Positions 50,987 through 59,868 of a DNA stretch of 64,000 bases are shown here, one piece after another; position 1 is the first letter of the stretch, and the number at the start of each line of letters is the position of its first letter. The stretch comes from Lentzea waywayandensis (lineage in GTDB: Bacteria > Actinomycetota > Actinomycetes > Mycobacteriales > Pseudonocardiaceae). Under the pieces are notes generated by a model. It saw only the letters and a list, made by a program, of their open reading frames with translations, had not been told where the DNA came from and did not search any database. The stretch covers positions 558,001 through 622,000 of the forward strand of contig NZ_FOYL01000005.1 in NCBI RefSeq assembly GCF_900115955.1. The letters are read 5' to 3'. Both the position numbers and the translations under genes were made by a program.

Positions 50987-51439
50987 TCAGCTGTTGTTGA
51001 CGTCGACCACGACACGGGTCGGGTTGTCCAGGAACGAGATCCGGTACGCCCTCCCCTTCGTGGCGTACCCGATCGCGAAGTCCAGGTGAGCCTCGAAATC
51101 GCACGTGTTCGTGACGCTCCGGACCTTCGACAGGCCAGGCGTGTCGAACGCACGCGGCCCGGCGTAGTCGTGCGCGTTCGCCGGCTGCATGCTCACGACC
51201 AGGAACTCGTCGCCCGTGGCCGTGATCGGCTTGCCGGACGCGCAGTGCTCCAGCGAGGTCGTCCGGTACTCCGTCACGCTCGGCCGCGGCCCGGTGAAGT
51301 CGAACACCACCCGGTCGAACCCGGCGTGCAGCCCGGTCCGAATGGCCGTCAGCTCGTTCCCCTCAGCCGCCGACACGGCCGGCACGACACCGACCGCCAT
51401 CCCCACGGCGACAAGCGCTGCTGCTGCGATCCGCTTCAT
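50987..51439 (-). CDS. secreted AMIN-like domain protein (copy 1 of 3)
   Basis: 150 residues and the most diverged copy: signal peptide MKRIAAAALVAVGMAVGVVP, then TAIRTGLHAGFDRVVFDFTG, EHCASGKP, YAGPRAF, CDFEAHLDFAIGY and VVVDVNNS. ATG 51439 is preceded by GGGGGAG. It is only 12 bp before copy 2 and is probably the first gene of a three-gene transcript. The polysaccharide deacetylase upstream on the same strand hints at a cell-envelope role. Confidence 0.85.
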   Translation of the reverse strand: MKRIAAAALVAVGMAVGVVPAVSAAEGNELTAIRTGLHAGFDRVVFDFTGPRPSVTEYRTTSLEHCASGKPITATGDEFLVVSMQPANAHDYAGPRAFDTPGLSKVRSVTNTCDFEAHLDFAIGYATKGRAYRISFLDNPTRVVVDVNNS

Positions 51440-51505
51440 CGCTCCCCCTCTTCCCCAGAAGACGCCCGCACAGGTCACGCCCGGCCAGGCCTCCTGGTTG
51501 CCCCG

Positions 51506-52276
51506 CTACCCCAGAAAGTCCTCCAGCGGCACCGGCGTCAGCCCGTCCTGCTTGGCCCGGTTCAGGAACGCCGTGAAATCCTCGACGAACGTCGTCCGGA
51601 AGTGCATGAGCACGATGTCGCCGCGGTTGAGCTTGTCCCCCTGCTGGAACTGCACGCGCCCGTCGTTGACCGCCGCAGTCCAGTTGACCAGCGCCTTGAA
51701 CCCACAACTGGCCGCCGCATGGCGAGTGGTCGCGTCGTAGTTCCCGAACGGCGGCCGGAACAACGTGGGCCGCTTCCCGTAGTCCCCCGCCAGGAAGTCA
51801 GCGTTGCCGCAGATCTCGTGCTTCTGGAACTCGAACCCCTTGCCCTGAAGGTTCGGATGGTTCGACGTGTGGCTGTGGACCGTGACGGGCAACTGCTTGA
51901 AGTAGTCCTTGTGCCCCTCGGCGTACTTCGTGTTCAGGAAGACCGACGGCCACACCCCGGCCTCGATCATCAGCTCACGAGCCTTCGGATGCTGCACGGC
52001 CCCGTCGTCGATCGTGATGAACACGTACGGCTTGTCAGTCTGGATGTGCGTGACGACGGGCACCATCCCGTCGGCGATCGCAGGCGCCTTGGCCTGCACA
52101 GTCCCGTACGGATACGGCGGCTCGAACATCCGCTTGGGCCGCTCCGGCGCAGTCGTGCTCACCGGCGGCATGGACGTGGTCAGCACAGGCGAACCGGCCC
52201 CGGAATCGGGCGCGTCCGCACACGCCACCACCCCGGCAACCAGCAAAAAGGCAGCAAAAAGCCGCAACCTCGACAT
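51506..52276 (-). CDS. polysaccharide deacetylase lipoprotein (NodB family)
   Basis: 256 residues. Lipoprotein signal MSRLRLFAAFLLVAGVVAC with lipobox VVAC, then a Pro/Thr linker. NodB domain: TIDDGAVQHP (catalytic and metal Asp), HSHTSNHPNL (metal His pair), RPPFGNYD. It should deacetylate peptidoglycan or another N-acetylglucosamine polymer at the outer face. ATG 52276 has GGAGGGGG 7 nt upstream, excluding the open frame to 52327. Upstream of the AMIN-like trio, same strand, 66 bp gap. Confidence 0.92.
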   Translation of the reverse strand: MSRLRLFAAFLLVAGVVACADAPDSGAGSPVLTTSMPPVSTTAPERPKRMFEPPYPYGTVQAKAPAIADGMVPVVTHIQTDKPYVFITIDDGAVQHPKARELMIEAGVWPSVFLNTKYAEGHKDYFKQLPVTVHSHTSNHPNLQGKGFEFQKHEICGNADFLAGDYGKRPTLFRPPFGNYDATTRHAAASCGFKALVNWTAAVNDGRVQFQQGDKLNRGDIVLMHFRTTFVEDFTAFLNRAKQDGLTPVPLEDFLG

Positions 52277-52365
52277 CAAAAATCCCCCTCCACGCGAAAG
52301 ACGTCGCGCAGGCCTCCATGGTTGCACGGGGATAGGGTCGAACTGATCACAAAAGGAGGACTCCC

Positions 52366-52893
52366 ATGAGCCTCGAGCGCCCAGTCGCTCCCGACCCCTA
52401 CGAACTGCTCCCGCAGGTCGGCACCTTCACCGTCACCTCGACGGACGTGCGAGACGGCGAACAGCTGGACGACGCCCAGGTCTTCGAGGGCGGCAACACC
52501 TCACCTCAGCTCTCCTGGTCGGGCTTCCCGGAGGAGACCCGCAGCTTCGTAGTCACCTGCTACGACCCGGACGCCCCCACCCCCTCAGGCTTCTGGCACT
52601 GGGTGGCAGTCAACCTCCCGGCTACCACCACTCAATTGGACACCGGCGCAGGCACCTCGGACGCCACACTTCCGGGTGACGCCTTCCACGTCCGCTCCGA
52701 CTACAGCACCCGAGCCTTCGGCGGCGCCGCCCCACCCAAGGGCGACCACCCGCACCGCTACTACTTCGTGGTGCACGCCGTAGACGTAGACAAGCTGGAC
52801 GTGGACGGCGACGCCTCCCCAGCAGTGGTCAGCTTCAACCTGGCCTTCCACACCCTGGCAAGGGCGATCATCACCCCGACCTACCAACACTGA
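52366..52893 (+). CDS. YbhB/YbcL-type PEBP (Raf kinase inhibitor-like) protein
   Basis: 175 residues, cytoplasmic. Ligand pocket residues are in [15 protein letters not shown] and [13 protein letters not shown], both diagnostic for phosphatidylethanolamine-binding proteins. Bacterial members bind anionic ligands; no pathway is established. GGAGG sits 7 nt before the ATG. Divergent from the deacetylase, 89 bp between starts. Confidence 0.93.
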   Translation: MSLERPVAPDPYELLPQVGTFTVTSTDVRDGEQLDDAQVFEGGNTSPQLSWSGFPEETRSFVVTCYDPDAPTPSGFWHWVAVNLPATTTQLDTGAGTSDATLPGDAFHVRSDYSTRAFGGAAPPKGDHPHRYYFVVHAVDVDKLDVDGDASPAVVSFNLAFHTLARAIITPTYQH

Positions 52894-52955
52894 CAGCACC
52901 CACCCACCCGCCTGCCCGCGAAGCCGAAGGCGAGCCGTCCTTACCGCGCGGTCAG

Positions 52956-53099
52956 GGCGGTGGGGTCCCGTCACGAGTCGCGCCATAGCTCTTGCTGCAT
53001 GCAGGTAGGGGTGTCAACTCGACACGCTTTTCGTCGAGTTGACACCCCTACCTGCATGTGGCCCGCTCTTGGTGCGGCTCGTGACGGGACCCCACCGCC
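52956..53099. repeat. 144-bp palindrome with two nested perfect arms
   Basis: Inner arms 52998-53023 and 53033-53058 are perfect 26-bp complements around a 9-nt loop. Outer arms 52956-52981 and 53074-53099 match at 25 of 26 positions. The ~16 bp between inner and outer arms on each side pair poorly. Transcribed, it would fold as a very long hairpin; as DNA it could form a cruciform. It lies 63 bp after the PEBP gene. No transposase is nearby; it may be a non-autonomous mobile or REP-like element. Confidence 0.92.
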
Positions 53100-53340
53100 A
53101 ACGCAACTCTCCAAGCAACCGGCGGCCGCCCAAATCAACAGGCGTGCCATCAACCCACCCACGGCGCCCTCCCCCGATCAGATTGCCGGGGGTCTGGGGG
53201 CAGAGCCCCCAGAGGGAAGCACTCAACCGCAGGCCCGCCGCACGCAACCGGGGAACGCAAACAAAGCCGCGACAATCCCGTAAGCCCCACGTAACCCCAT
53301 CAAGGGAACACGACCCATCCCAAAATGGTTGGATCCACAC
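53100..53340. other. non-coding stretch before mycothione reductase
   Basis: No gene seen in 240 bp. The only structured part is the G/C hairpin at 53194-53212. The long open frame on the minus strand through here (53014-55170) runs antisense to the mycothione reductase gene and has no family match. Confidence 0.6.
53194..53212. terminator. G/C-rich hairpin of the widespread actinomycete type
   Basis: CTGGGGGC-AGA-GCCCCCAG within a GGGGGTCTGGGGGC context. Similar short hairpins recur between genes in actinomycete genomes and probably act as bidirectional terminators. Confidence 0.6.
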
Positions 53341-54714
53341 GTGAGGCACTTCGACCTGGTCATCATCGGCACCGGCTCCGGCAACAGCATCCCGACGGAC
53401 GCCATGGCAGGCTGGCAGATCGCCATCCTGGAAAAGGGGACCTTCGGCGGCACCTGCCTGAACGTGGGCTGCATCCCCACAAAGATGTTCGTCCACACCG
53501 CAGACCAGGCCGCAGCCCCGGCCAACGCCAAAAAACTGGGCGTAGACGCGCACACAGACGCAGTCCACTGGCCAGAAATCCGCGACCGCATCTTCAACAG
53601 GATCGACCCGATCGCCGAAGGCGGCCGCAACTGGCGCGCCAACGAGAACGCGAACGTCACGGTCTACGAAGGCACCGCGCACTTCATCGACGCCCACACG
53701 ATCGACACGGGCACCGGCGAGACCATCACCGCGGACCGGATCGTCGTGGCAGCGGGCAGCCGCCCCACCGTCCCGGACATCGCGGACCTGGACACCACGG
53801 GCTTCCACACCAGCGACACGATCATGCGTCTGGACGAGCTCCCCGAGAGCCTGATCATCGTCGGCAGCGGCTTCATCGCGTCGGAGTTCGCGCACGTCTT
53901 CAGCAGCTTCGGCGTCGAGGTCACGGTGATCGCCCGCTCGAACCTCCTCCTCCGCCACGAGGACCTGGAGATCGCCACGCGCTTCACGGAGATCGCGAAG
54001 CAGAAGTGGAACGTCCTGCTCAACCGCAAGACCACCCGCGCCGAGAAGACGGCGACCGGCGTGAAGCTCCACCTGGAGGGCCCCAACGGCGAGGAAACCG
54101 TTGAGGCACAACAGCTCCTCATCGCAACGGGCAGGCAGCCGAACAGCGACCTGCTCCAAACTCACAACGCCGGCATCGACACGCACGAAGACGGCCGCGT
54201 GAAGGTGGACGAGTTCCAGAAAACGACCCAGCCGCACATCTACGCCCTGGGCGACATCAGCTCGGAGCACCAACTCAAGCACGTCGCGAACCACGAGGCC
54301 AAGGTGGTCCGGCACAACCTGCTGAACCCCGACGAGCAGATCAAGAGCGACCACCGCTTCGTGCCGGCCGCCGTCTTCTCCAGCCCGCAGATCGCGAGCG
54401 TCGGGCTCACCGAGGAACAGGCCAAGGCGAGCGGAATCCGTTACGTCACCGCGAGCCAGGCCTACGCGTCCATCGCGTACGGCTGGGCGATGGAGGACAC
54501 GACCGGCTTCGCGAAGCTGATCGCGGACCCGGCCACCGGACAACTGCTCGGCGCGCACATCATCGGGCCGCAGGCGTCGACGGTGATCCAGCCGTTGATC
54601 CAGGCGATGAGCTTCGGGCTGGACGCGAAGTCCATGGCGCAGGGGCAGTACTGGATCCATCCGGCGATGCCCGAGCTGGTCGAGAACGCGTTGCTGAACC
54701 TGCCGCTGGACTGA
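53341..54714 (+). CDS. mtr: mycothione reductase
   Basis: 457 residues, pyridine nucleotide-disulfide oxidoreductase. IIGTGSGNSI (FAD), redox pair in GGTCLNVGCIPTKMF, NAD(P)H loop IIVGSGFIASEFAH, YALGDISS and the C-terminal His in YWIHPAMPELVENALL. It reduces mycothione to mycothiol, the main actinobacterial thiol, in the cytosol. GTG 53341 (RHFDLVIIGTGSGN) matches the family's N-terminus; TTG 53329 is possible. Strong evidence for a mycothiol-making actinomycete. Confidence 0.94.
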   Translation: MRHFDLVIIGTGSGNSIPTDAMAGWQIAILEKGTFGGTCLNVGCIPTKMFVHTADQAAAPANAKKLGVDAHTDAVHWPEIRDRIFNRIDPIAEGGRNWRANENANVTVYEGTAHFIDAHTIDTGTGETITADRIVVAAGSRPTVPDIADLDTTGFHTSDTIMRLDELPESLIIVGSGFIASEFAHVFSSFGVEVTVIARSNLLLRHEDLEIATRFTEIAKQKWNVLLNRKTTRAEKTATGVKLHLEGPNGEETVEAQQLLIATGRQPNSDLLQTHNAGIDTHEDGRVKVDEFQKTTQPHIYALGDISSEHQLKHVANHEAKVVRHNLLNPDEQIKSDHRFVPAAVFSSPQIASVGLTEEQAKASGIRYVTASQAYASIAYGWAMEDTTGFAKLIADPATGQLLGAHIIGPQASTVIQPLIQAMSFGLDAKSMAQGQYWIHPAMPELVENALLNLPLD

Positions 54715-54736
54715 AGTCCTTGAACGACAGGACTTC
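54713..54736. terminator. hairpin at end of mtr
   Basis: GAAGTCCT (54713-54720) and AGGACTTC (54729-54736), a perfect 8-bp stem beginning inside the mtr stop codon, 8-nt loop, no U-run. Confidence 0.5.
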
Positions 54737-54777
54737 CGCCGCTGCCGCGAACGGGAATCACCGACAAAGATGCAGCG

Positions 54778-55191
54778 ATGACAGACAAAGTCCTCGTCGC
54801 CTACACCTCCAAGGTCGCCGCCACCGACGAGATCGCCCAGATCATCGGCACCGAACTCGCGGGCTGCGGACTGCGAGTCATCGTGCTCCCGGTCACCGCG
54901 GCCGAAACGCTGTACGGGTTCGGTGCCGTGATTCTGGGTGACGCCGCGACGCGCGATGCGCATCGGTTCGTGCGGCGGCACAAGGTTTCCCTCAAACACA
55001 CGCCCGTGTGGTTGTTCCACCGCGGCATCGCCCCGGCACCGAACGACGTCACGCGCATGGCCCGGAAGCTCAACGCCCACGGGCCGATCAGCTTCGACGG
55101 CGCCGCACCGGACTGGGACCGGGCGAAGGCGTGGGCCCGCTACCTGGCCGACCAGCTCACGGTGCTGCACCGCGGGTTTGTTTCCAACTGA
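54778..55191 (+). CDS. small flavodoxin-domain protein
   Basis: 137 residues. VLVAYTSKVAATDEIAQIIG is the flavodoxin phosphate-binding loop, followed by GFGAVILGDA and VWLFHRG. It resembles the short flavodoxin/HemG-like proteins of actinomycetes. It probably binds FMN and serves as an electron carrier or in redox sensing. 63 bp after mtr, so co-expression in thiol/redox balance is possible but a hairpin lies between. Confidence 0.78.
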   Translation: MTDKVLVAYTSKVAATDEIAQIIGTELAGCGLRVIVLPVTAAETLYGFGAVILGDAATRDAHRFVRRHKVSLKHTPVWLFHRGIAPAPNDVTRMARKLNAHGPISFDGAAPDWDRAKAWARYLADQLTVLHRGFVSN

Positions 55192-55197
55192 GGCGAC

Positions 55198-55602
55198 TCA
55201 GGCCTGCTGGATCCGGACGGTGTTGCCCGCCGGGTCGCGAAACACGCAGTCACGCGCACCCCACGGCTGATCGGCCGGCTCCTGCACGACGTCCGCGCCA
55301 CCGGCCTGAAGCTTGTCGAACGCGCCTTCGAGATCGGGCGTGGACAGGTTGATGAACGCGTACGAGCCGTTCTCGATCATCTCGGCGATCGCGGTGCGCT
55401 GACCGTCCGTCAGACCATCGGCCATGGCGGGCGGTTCCAGGACCACGGCAGAGCCCGCGCCGGCGGGCGCGACCGTGATCCACCGCATCGTGCCCTGGCC
55501 GACGTCGGCGCGGACCTCCCAGCCGAGCAGGTCGCGGTAGAACGCGAGCGAGGCGTCGGGGTCGGTGTGCGGGAGGAACGTGGCGTGAATGCTGATGTCC
55601 AT
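55198..55602 (-). CDS. VOC family (glyoxalase-like) protein
   Basis: 134 residues: two beta-alpha-beta-beta-beta modules with SLAFYRDLLGWEV near the start and VFRDPAGNTVRI at the end. Members bind metals and act as lyases, dioxygenases or antibiotic-binding proteins; the role is not fixed by sequence. No clear operon partner; convergent with the flavodoxin gene (6 bp). Confidence 0.88.
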   Translation of the reverse strand: MDISIHATFLPHTDPDASLAFYRDLLGWEVRADVGQGTMRWITVAPAGAGSAVVLEPPAMADGLTDGQRTAIAEMIENGSYAFINLSTPDLEGAFDKLQAGGADVVQEPADQPWGARDCVFRDPAGNTVRIQQA

Positions 55603-55659
55603 GGCTGCAACGCTAGGACCAGCGAGAACGTGCCGCTTCTCGATTCCTGACCGACTGGG

Positions 55660-56898
55660 TCAGACGTACCGGGGCCGGCCGGCGATCATGCCCAGCACGG
55701 TCAGCGCGGCCAGCAGCACCAGCTGCAGCGTCAGCGACGCGGTCCAGGTCCCGGTGGCCTCGCGGAGCACACCGAACGCGAACGGCCCGGACGCCGCGAT
55801 CAGGTAGCCGATGCTCTGCGCCATGGCCGACAGCCGTGCGGTGTCCGAAGTGGACTTGGTGCGCAGCGACATGACGAGCAGCGCCAGCGGGAACATGCCC
55901 ATGCCGAACCCGATCAGCACCACCCAGAGTCCGGGTGCGGCGGCGGGCGCCACCAGCATGCCCAGAATCCCGGCGAACGACAGGACTCCCAGCGCCAGCA
56001 CCACCGGCGCCTGGCTGGAGAACCGGGCGGCGATCGGCGGCACGAACAGGCTCACCGGAACGCTCAGCAGCATCGAACCGGCGAGCAGCATGCCGGCGGT
56101 GTTCCGGTCGACGCCGGAGTCGACGAGCATCGCGGGCAGCCAGCCCATGACGGTGTAGGCGAACAACGACTGCAGGCCGAAGAACACCGTGATCACCCAC
56201 GCCAGCGGACTGCGCAGCAACGAGCGCTTCTCGACCGGCGCGACCGACCGCACCACGGAAGCCGCCTCACCGTGCCGTGCCGCGGCGAACCACACGACCA
56301 CCGCGCCGGCCGACAACAACGCCCACGCGCCGACGGCCGGCCGCCAGGAGCCGAGCCAGTCCTCCAGTCGAGGAGTCAGCGCCGCGGCCAAAGCCGCACC
56401 AGCGGCGAGCGCTCCCGTGTAGACACCGGTGATCAGGCCGACCTTCGAGGGGAAGGACGCCTTCACCACCACCGGGATCAGCACGTTGGACACCGCGATG
56501 CCCGCACACGCGATAAAGGTGCCGCCCAGCACGACCCACGGACCGTCGATCACGCGCAGCACCAGGCCGAGCGTGAGCACCCCCAATGACAGTCCGATCG
56601 CACGAGCCATGCCGAGGCGGCGACCCAGCCAAGGGGCAGCGAACGCCGCGAAGCCGAAACAAAGCGCCGGAACGGCCGTCAGAGCACTGGTCCAAGCGGC
56701 CGAAACCCCAAGGGCGGCGCGGACATCACCGAGCACCGAGGCCAGACTGGTCACCGCAGGGCGGAGATTCGCGGCAGCGAGGGCGACCCCGATCGCGAGC
56801 AACGCGGACCCGACCAGCGGAACGTGACGATTCATGACGACCGTCACCCTGCGACCTGGATCGGTGGCAGTCTGTGCGGCAAGAGTCGTCTGCTTCAT
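55660..56898 (-). CDS. MFS transporter, CynX/NimT-like
   Basis: About 412 residues with 12 hydrophobic helices. AAANLRPAVTSLASVLGDVRAALG near the N-terminus is characteristic of the CynX/NimT group (cyanate or 2-nitroimidazole-type compounds in studied members). ATG 56898 and ATG 56835 are both possible; the second (MNRHVPLVG) is closer to family starts and has AGGGTG ~9 nt upstream. Divergent from a GntR regulator that likely controls it. Confidence 0.88.
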   Translation of the reverse strand: MKQTTLAAQTATDPGRRVTVVMNRHVPLVGSALLAIGVALAAANLRPAVTSLASVLGDVRAALGVSAAWTSALTAVPALCFGFAAFAAPWLGRRLGMARAIGLSLGVLTLGLVLRVIDGPWVVLGGTFIACAGIAVSNVLIPVVVKASFPSKVGLITGVYTGALAAGAALAAALTPRLEDWLGSWRPAVGAWALLSAGAVVVWFAAARHGEAASVVRSVAPVEKRSLLRSPLAWVITVFFGLQSLFAYTVMGWLPAMLVDSGVDRNTAGMLLAGSMLLSVPVSLFVPPIAARFSSQAPVVLALGVLSFAGILGMLVAPAAAPGLWVVLIGFGMGMFPLALLVMSLRTKSTSDTARLSAMAQSIGYLIAASGPFAFGVLREATGTWTASLTLQLVLLAALTVLGMIAGRPRYV

Positions 56899-56924
56899 CG
56901 TCACGGGCACCACTATCGCAGACG

Positions 56925-56947
56925 TAGGATGTTCGGATGAAAGGATG
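56925..56947 (+). promoter_or_regulatory. GGATG triple direct repeat and -10 before GntR gene
   Basis: GGATG occurs at 56927, 56935 and 56943, an exact 8-bp period; the third overlaps the ribosome site AAAGGA. TAGGAT (56925-56930) is a plausible -10. The repeat may be the regulator's own site, though FCD-type GntR proteins usually bind palindromes. Confidence 0.35.
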
Positions 56948-56952
56948 ACGCT

Positions 56953-57624
56953 GTGCCGTTGGCCACTACCCGACGGGCGGGCCTCGTCGACCAGGTGATC
57001 GAGCAGATGCGCAGCGCGATCACGACTGGTGAATGGCCCGTCGGGCAGCGCATCCCGCCCGAGCCCGAGCTGGTCACCGCGCTCGGGGTGGGTCGGAACA
57101 CGGTCCGAGAGGCCGTGCGCGCGCTTTCCCACGCCGGACTGCTGGAGGTGCGGCAGGGCGACGGCACGTTCGTCCGCGCGACCAGCGAGATCTCCGGCGC
57201 GGTCCGCCGCATGTGCGGAACGGAGCTGAAGGAGGTGCTCCAGGTCCGCCGCACCCTCGAGATGGAGGGCGCGCGCCTGGCCGCCAAGCACCGCACGGAC
57301 ACCGAACTGGCGCGCCTCACCGAGTTGCTGCACAAGCGCGACGCGGCGATGGAGGACGAGCAGTGGGCCGAGGTGATCGAGCACGACACCGCGTTCCACG
57401 TGCTGCTCGTGCAGTGCTCGCACAACACGCTTCTAGCCGAGCTCTACCAGGGCTTGACCGAGGCCGTCAAAGCTTCGGTGGCGGCGTCTGTCGACACCAG
57501 CCAGCCTGGTACCGACCAGGTGTCGCACACCGGGCTGCTGCACGCGGTCCGGGACGGTGACCAGGAGAAGGCGGCGATCGAGGCAGGCGGTTTCTTCGAG
57601 GAGCTGATCGAGAAGTTCTGCTGA
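56953..57624 (+). CDS. GntR family regulator, FadR/FCD type
   Basis: 223 residues. N-terminal winged helix with RIPPEPELVTALGVGRNTVREAVRALSHAGLLEVRQGDGTFV split across residues ~33-75, then an all-helical FCD ligand domain (VLQVRRTLEMEGARLAA, HDTAFHVLLVQCSHN with metal-type Asp/His). Binds an unknown organic acid-like ligand. GTG 56953 has AAAGGA 8 nt upstream. Divergent from the CynX-like transporter. Confidence 0.92.
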   Translation: MPLATTRRAGLVDQVIEQMRSAITTGEWPVGQRIPPEPELVTALGVGRNTVREAVRALSHAGLLEVRQGDGTFVRATSEISGAVRRMCGTELKEVLQVRRTLEMEGARLAAKHRTDTELARLTELLHKRDAAMEDEQWAEVIEHDTAFHVLLVQCSHNTLLAELYQGLTEAVKASVAASVDTSQPGTDQVSHTGLLHAVRDGDQEKAAIEAGGFFEELIEKFC

Positions 57625-57676
57625 ATCGCTGAACCGCGGACAATGGCTGTCCGCATGAGCTCATAGCGTGGGGGCC

Positions 57677-58780
57677 ATGGAGATCACGCCGTTCCGCATC
57701 GAGATCCCGCAGACCGACGTCGACGACCTCCGGACACGGCTGACGAACACCCGATGGCCGGAAGAGGACCTACCGGGCGTCGGCTGGTCCTATGGCATCC
57801 CGCTGACCTACCTGCGCCCGCTGGCCGAGTACTGGCGCGACGGGTTCGACTGGCGCGCGCAGGAAGAGCGGCTCAACTCCTTCCCGCAGTTCACGACGGA
57901 GATCAGCGGGCAGCGCATCCACTTCCTGCACGTCCGCTCGCAGAACCCGGACGCGACGCCGTTGCTGCTGATCCACGGCTGGCCGGGCTCGTTCGTCGAG
58001 TTCCTGAACGTGATCGGGCCGCTGTCCGAGGACTTCCACCTCGTCATCCCGTCGATCCCCGGCTTCGGCTTCTCCGGCACCGTGCGCAAGCCCGGCTGGA
58101 ACGTCCTGCGCGTCTCGTGGGCGTTCGCGAAGCTGATGGAGGGCCTGGGGTACGACCGCTACGGCACGCAGGGCGGCGACTGGGGTTCCGGCATCGCGCA
58201 GGAGATCGGCCGGGTCTTCCCCGAGCAGGTCATCGGCGTGCACGTGAACATGCTGCAGACGTTCCGGCCTCAGGGCGTGAACGACCTCTCGCCCGAGGAA
58301 CTGCGGGCGCTGGAGTCGCTCGACCACTACCAGAAGGACCTCTCCGGCTACATGCACCTGCAGCGCAGCCGGCCGCGCACGCTCTCCTACGCGCTGACGG
58401 ACTCGGCCGTCGGGCAGCTGGCGTGGATCGCGGAGAAGTTCCACGACTGGACGGACAACGAGGGCGCGCCCGAGGACGCGGTGGACCGCGACCAGATGCT
58501 GACCAACGTGTCCATCTACTGGTTCACCGGCACGGCGGGCTCGTCGGCGGCGCTGTACAAGGAGCAGTCTGCGTCCTGGGGGCAGCAACAGCCTTCGACC
58601 GTGCCGACCGGCGTCGCGGTCTTCCCGCACGACCTGAGCCTGCCGGTGCGGTCGCTGGCGGAGAAGATGATCCCGTCGATCGTGCACTGGACGGAGTTCG
58701 ACCGCGGCGGCCACTTCGCCGCGATGGAGGAGCCGGACCTTCTGGTCCAAGACATCAGGAAGTTCTTCGGATCGCTGTGA
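57677..58780 (+). CDS. epoxide hydrolase (EHN-type alpha/beta hydrolase)
   Basis: 367 residues. N-terminal EHN domain ([24 protein letters not shown]), oxyanion HGWPGSF, Asp nucleophile in GGDWGS and the base His near [12 protein letters not shown]. Juvenile-hormone/microsomal epoxide hydrolase type: adds water to epoxides. ATG 57677 follows a G-rich stretch too close to be a good ribosome site; GTG 57668 is possible. The stop overlaps the next start by 4 bp (GTGA). Confidence 0.92.
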   Translation: MEITPFRIEIPQTDVDDLRTRLTNTRWPEEDLPGVGWSYGIPLTYLRPLAEYWRDGFDWRAQEERLNSFPQFTTEISGQRIHFLHVRSQNPDATPLLLIHGWPGSFVEFLNVIGPLSEDFHLVIPSIPGFGFSGTVRKPGWNVLRVSWAFAKLMEGLGYDRYGTQGGDWGSGIAQEIGRVFPEQVIGVHVNMLQTFRPQGVNDLSPEELRALESLDHYQKDLSGYMHLQRSRPRTLSYALTDSAVGQLAWIAEKFHDWTDNEGAPEDAVDRDQMLTNVSIYWFTGTAGSSAALYKEQSASWGQQQPSTVPTGVAVFPHDLSLPVRSLAEKMIPSIVHWTEFDRGGHFAAMEEPDLLVQDIRKFFGSL

Positions 58781-59868
58781 GCACAACACTTTCGAACCGC
58801 ACCCTCAACCGCACGCTGCTCGCGCGGCAGATGCTGCTGGAGCGGACGTCCATGCCGATCGTGGAGGCCGTCGAGCACCTCGGCGGACTCCAGGCCCAGG
58901 CACCGATTCCGCCGTACCTCGCGCTGTGGACGCGGCTCAAGCCGTACAAGGTCGATGCGCTGAGCAAGCTGATCACCGACCGTTCGCTGGTGCGGATGAC
59001 GTTGTGGCGCGGCACTCTGCACCTGATCTCGGCCAACGACGTGTACTTGATGCGCACGGCGTTGCAGCCGGAGCTCAACAAGTGGGCGAAGATCGTGATG
59101 CCGCCGGCCACCCGCGTCGAGATCGACCTCGACAAGCTGGCCCGGATCACCCGCGAGTACATCGACGCCGAACCACGCACGGTCGCGGAGATCGGCGCGC
59201 ACCTGGAGGAGCACTTCCCCGAGGCCAAGGCGCGCGAGATGTCCACGCAGGCGCAGATGCTGGTGCCGATGATCCAGGTGCCGCCGCGCGGGATCTGGGG
59301 CGTGGGCGGCGTTCCGCAGAACGTCGCGATGGCGTCGTGGCTCGGGCGCGAACTTCCCGAGCAGGCCGCGGTGCCGGAGCTGATCAAGCGGTACCTGCGG
59401 GCGTTCGGACCGGCGACGCTCGCGGACATGCAGGCCTGGTCGAGGTTGATCGGTCTCAAGGCGCACGCGGCGGACCTCGACCTGGTGGAGTACAAGAACG
59501 AGGACGGCAAGGTGCTGCTCGACGTGCCGGGCGGCGTGATCGTGTCCGAGGACGTGCCGGCGCCCGCACGGCTGTTGCCCGCGTTCGACAACGTGTTGCT
59601 GGGTCACGCCGATCGCAAGCGGATCATGAGCGAGGACGCGCGGTCGCGGTGGGGCGCGGTGCGCAACGGCGTGTTCCCGCCGACGTTCCTCGTGGACGGG
59701 TTCCTGCGCGGCACCTGGAACGTGGTGGAGAACAAGGACGCGGCGACGCTCACGATCGAGCCGTACTTCAAGACCACGAAGAAGGACATGGCCGGCGTCG
59801 TCCGCGAGGCCAAGGCGGTGCTGAAGGTGATGTCCCCCAAGAAACCGCACGTGATCATCGCACCCTAG
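58777..59868 (+). CDS. winged-helix DNA-binding domain protein (HTH_42/DUF1006)
   Basis: 363 residues, the family otherwise described by YcaQ/AlkX-like DNA glycosylases: [27 protein letters not shown] at the start, [12 protein letters not shown] mid-way, and [18 protein letters not shown] in the last third. YcaQ is an interstrand-crosslink glycosylase with an essential QxQ motif; here LQAQAP (about residues 34-39) has Q-A-Q, consistent with it. Coupled by GTGA to the epoxide hydrolase, so both could counter alkylating epoxides. The last 4 bp overlap lysR. Confidence 0.85.
   Translation: MSTTLSNRTLNRTLLARQMLLERTSMPIVEAVEHLGGLQAQAPIPPYLALWTRLKPYKVDALSKLITDRSLVRMTLWRGTLHLISANDVYLMRTALQPELNKWAKIVMPPATRVEIDLDKLARITREYIDAEPRTVAEIGAHLEEHFPEAKAREMSTQAQMLVPMIQVPPRGIWGVGGVPQNVAMASWLGRELPEQAAVPELIKRYLRAFGPATLADMQAWSRLIGLKAHAADLDLVEYKNEDGKVLLDVPGGVIVSEDVPAPARLLPAFDNVLLGHADRKRIMSEDARSRWGAVRNGVFPPTFLVDGFLRGTWNVVENKDAATLTIEPYFKTTKKDMAGVVREAKAVLKVMSPKKPHVIIAP

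Noticed and set aside
52956..53099. Insertion sequence
   Set aside because: The inverted repeats enclose only ~140 bp, with no transposase frame and no visible target duplication; kept as a palindromic repeat only.
53014..55170. 718-codon open frame on the minus strand
   Set aside because: It is fully antisense to mycothione reductase and the flavodoxin gene, has Arg/Val/Asp-rich low-information sequence and no family motif. Long antisense frames are expected at this G/C content.
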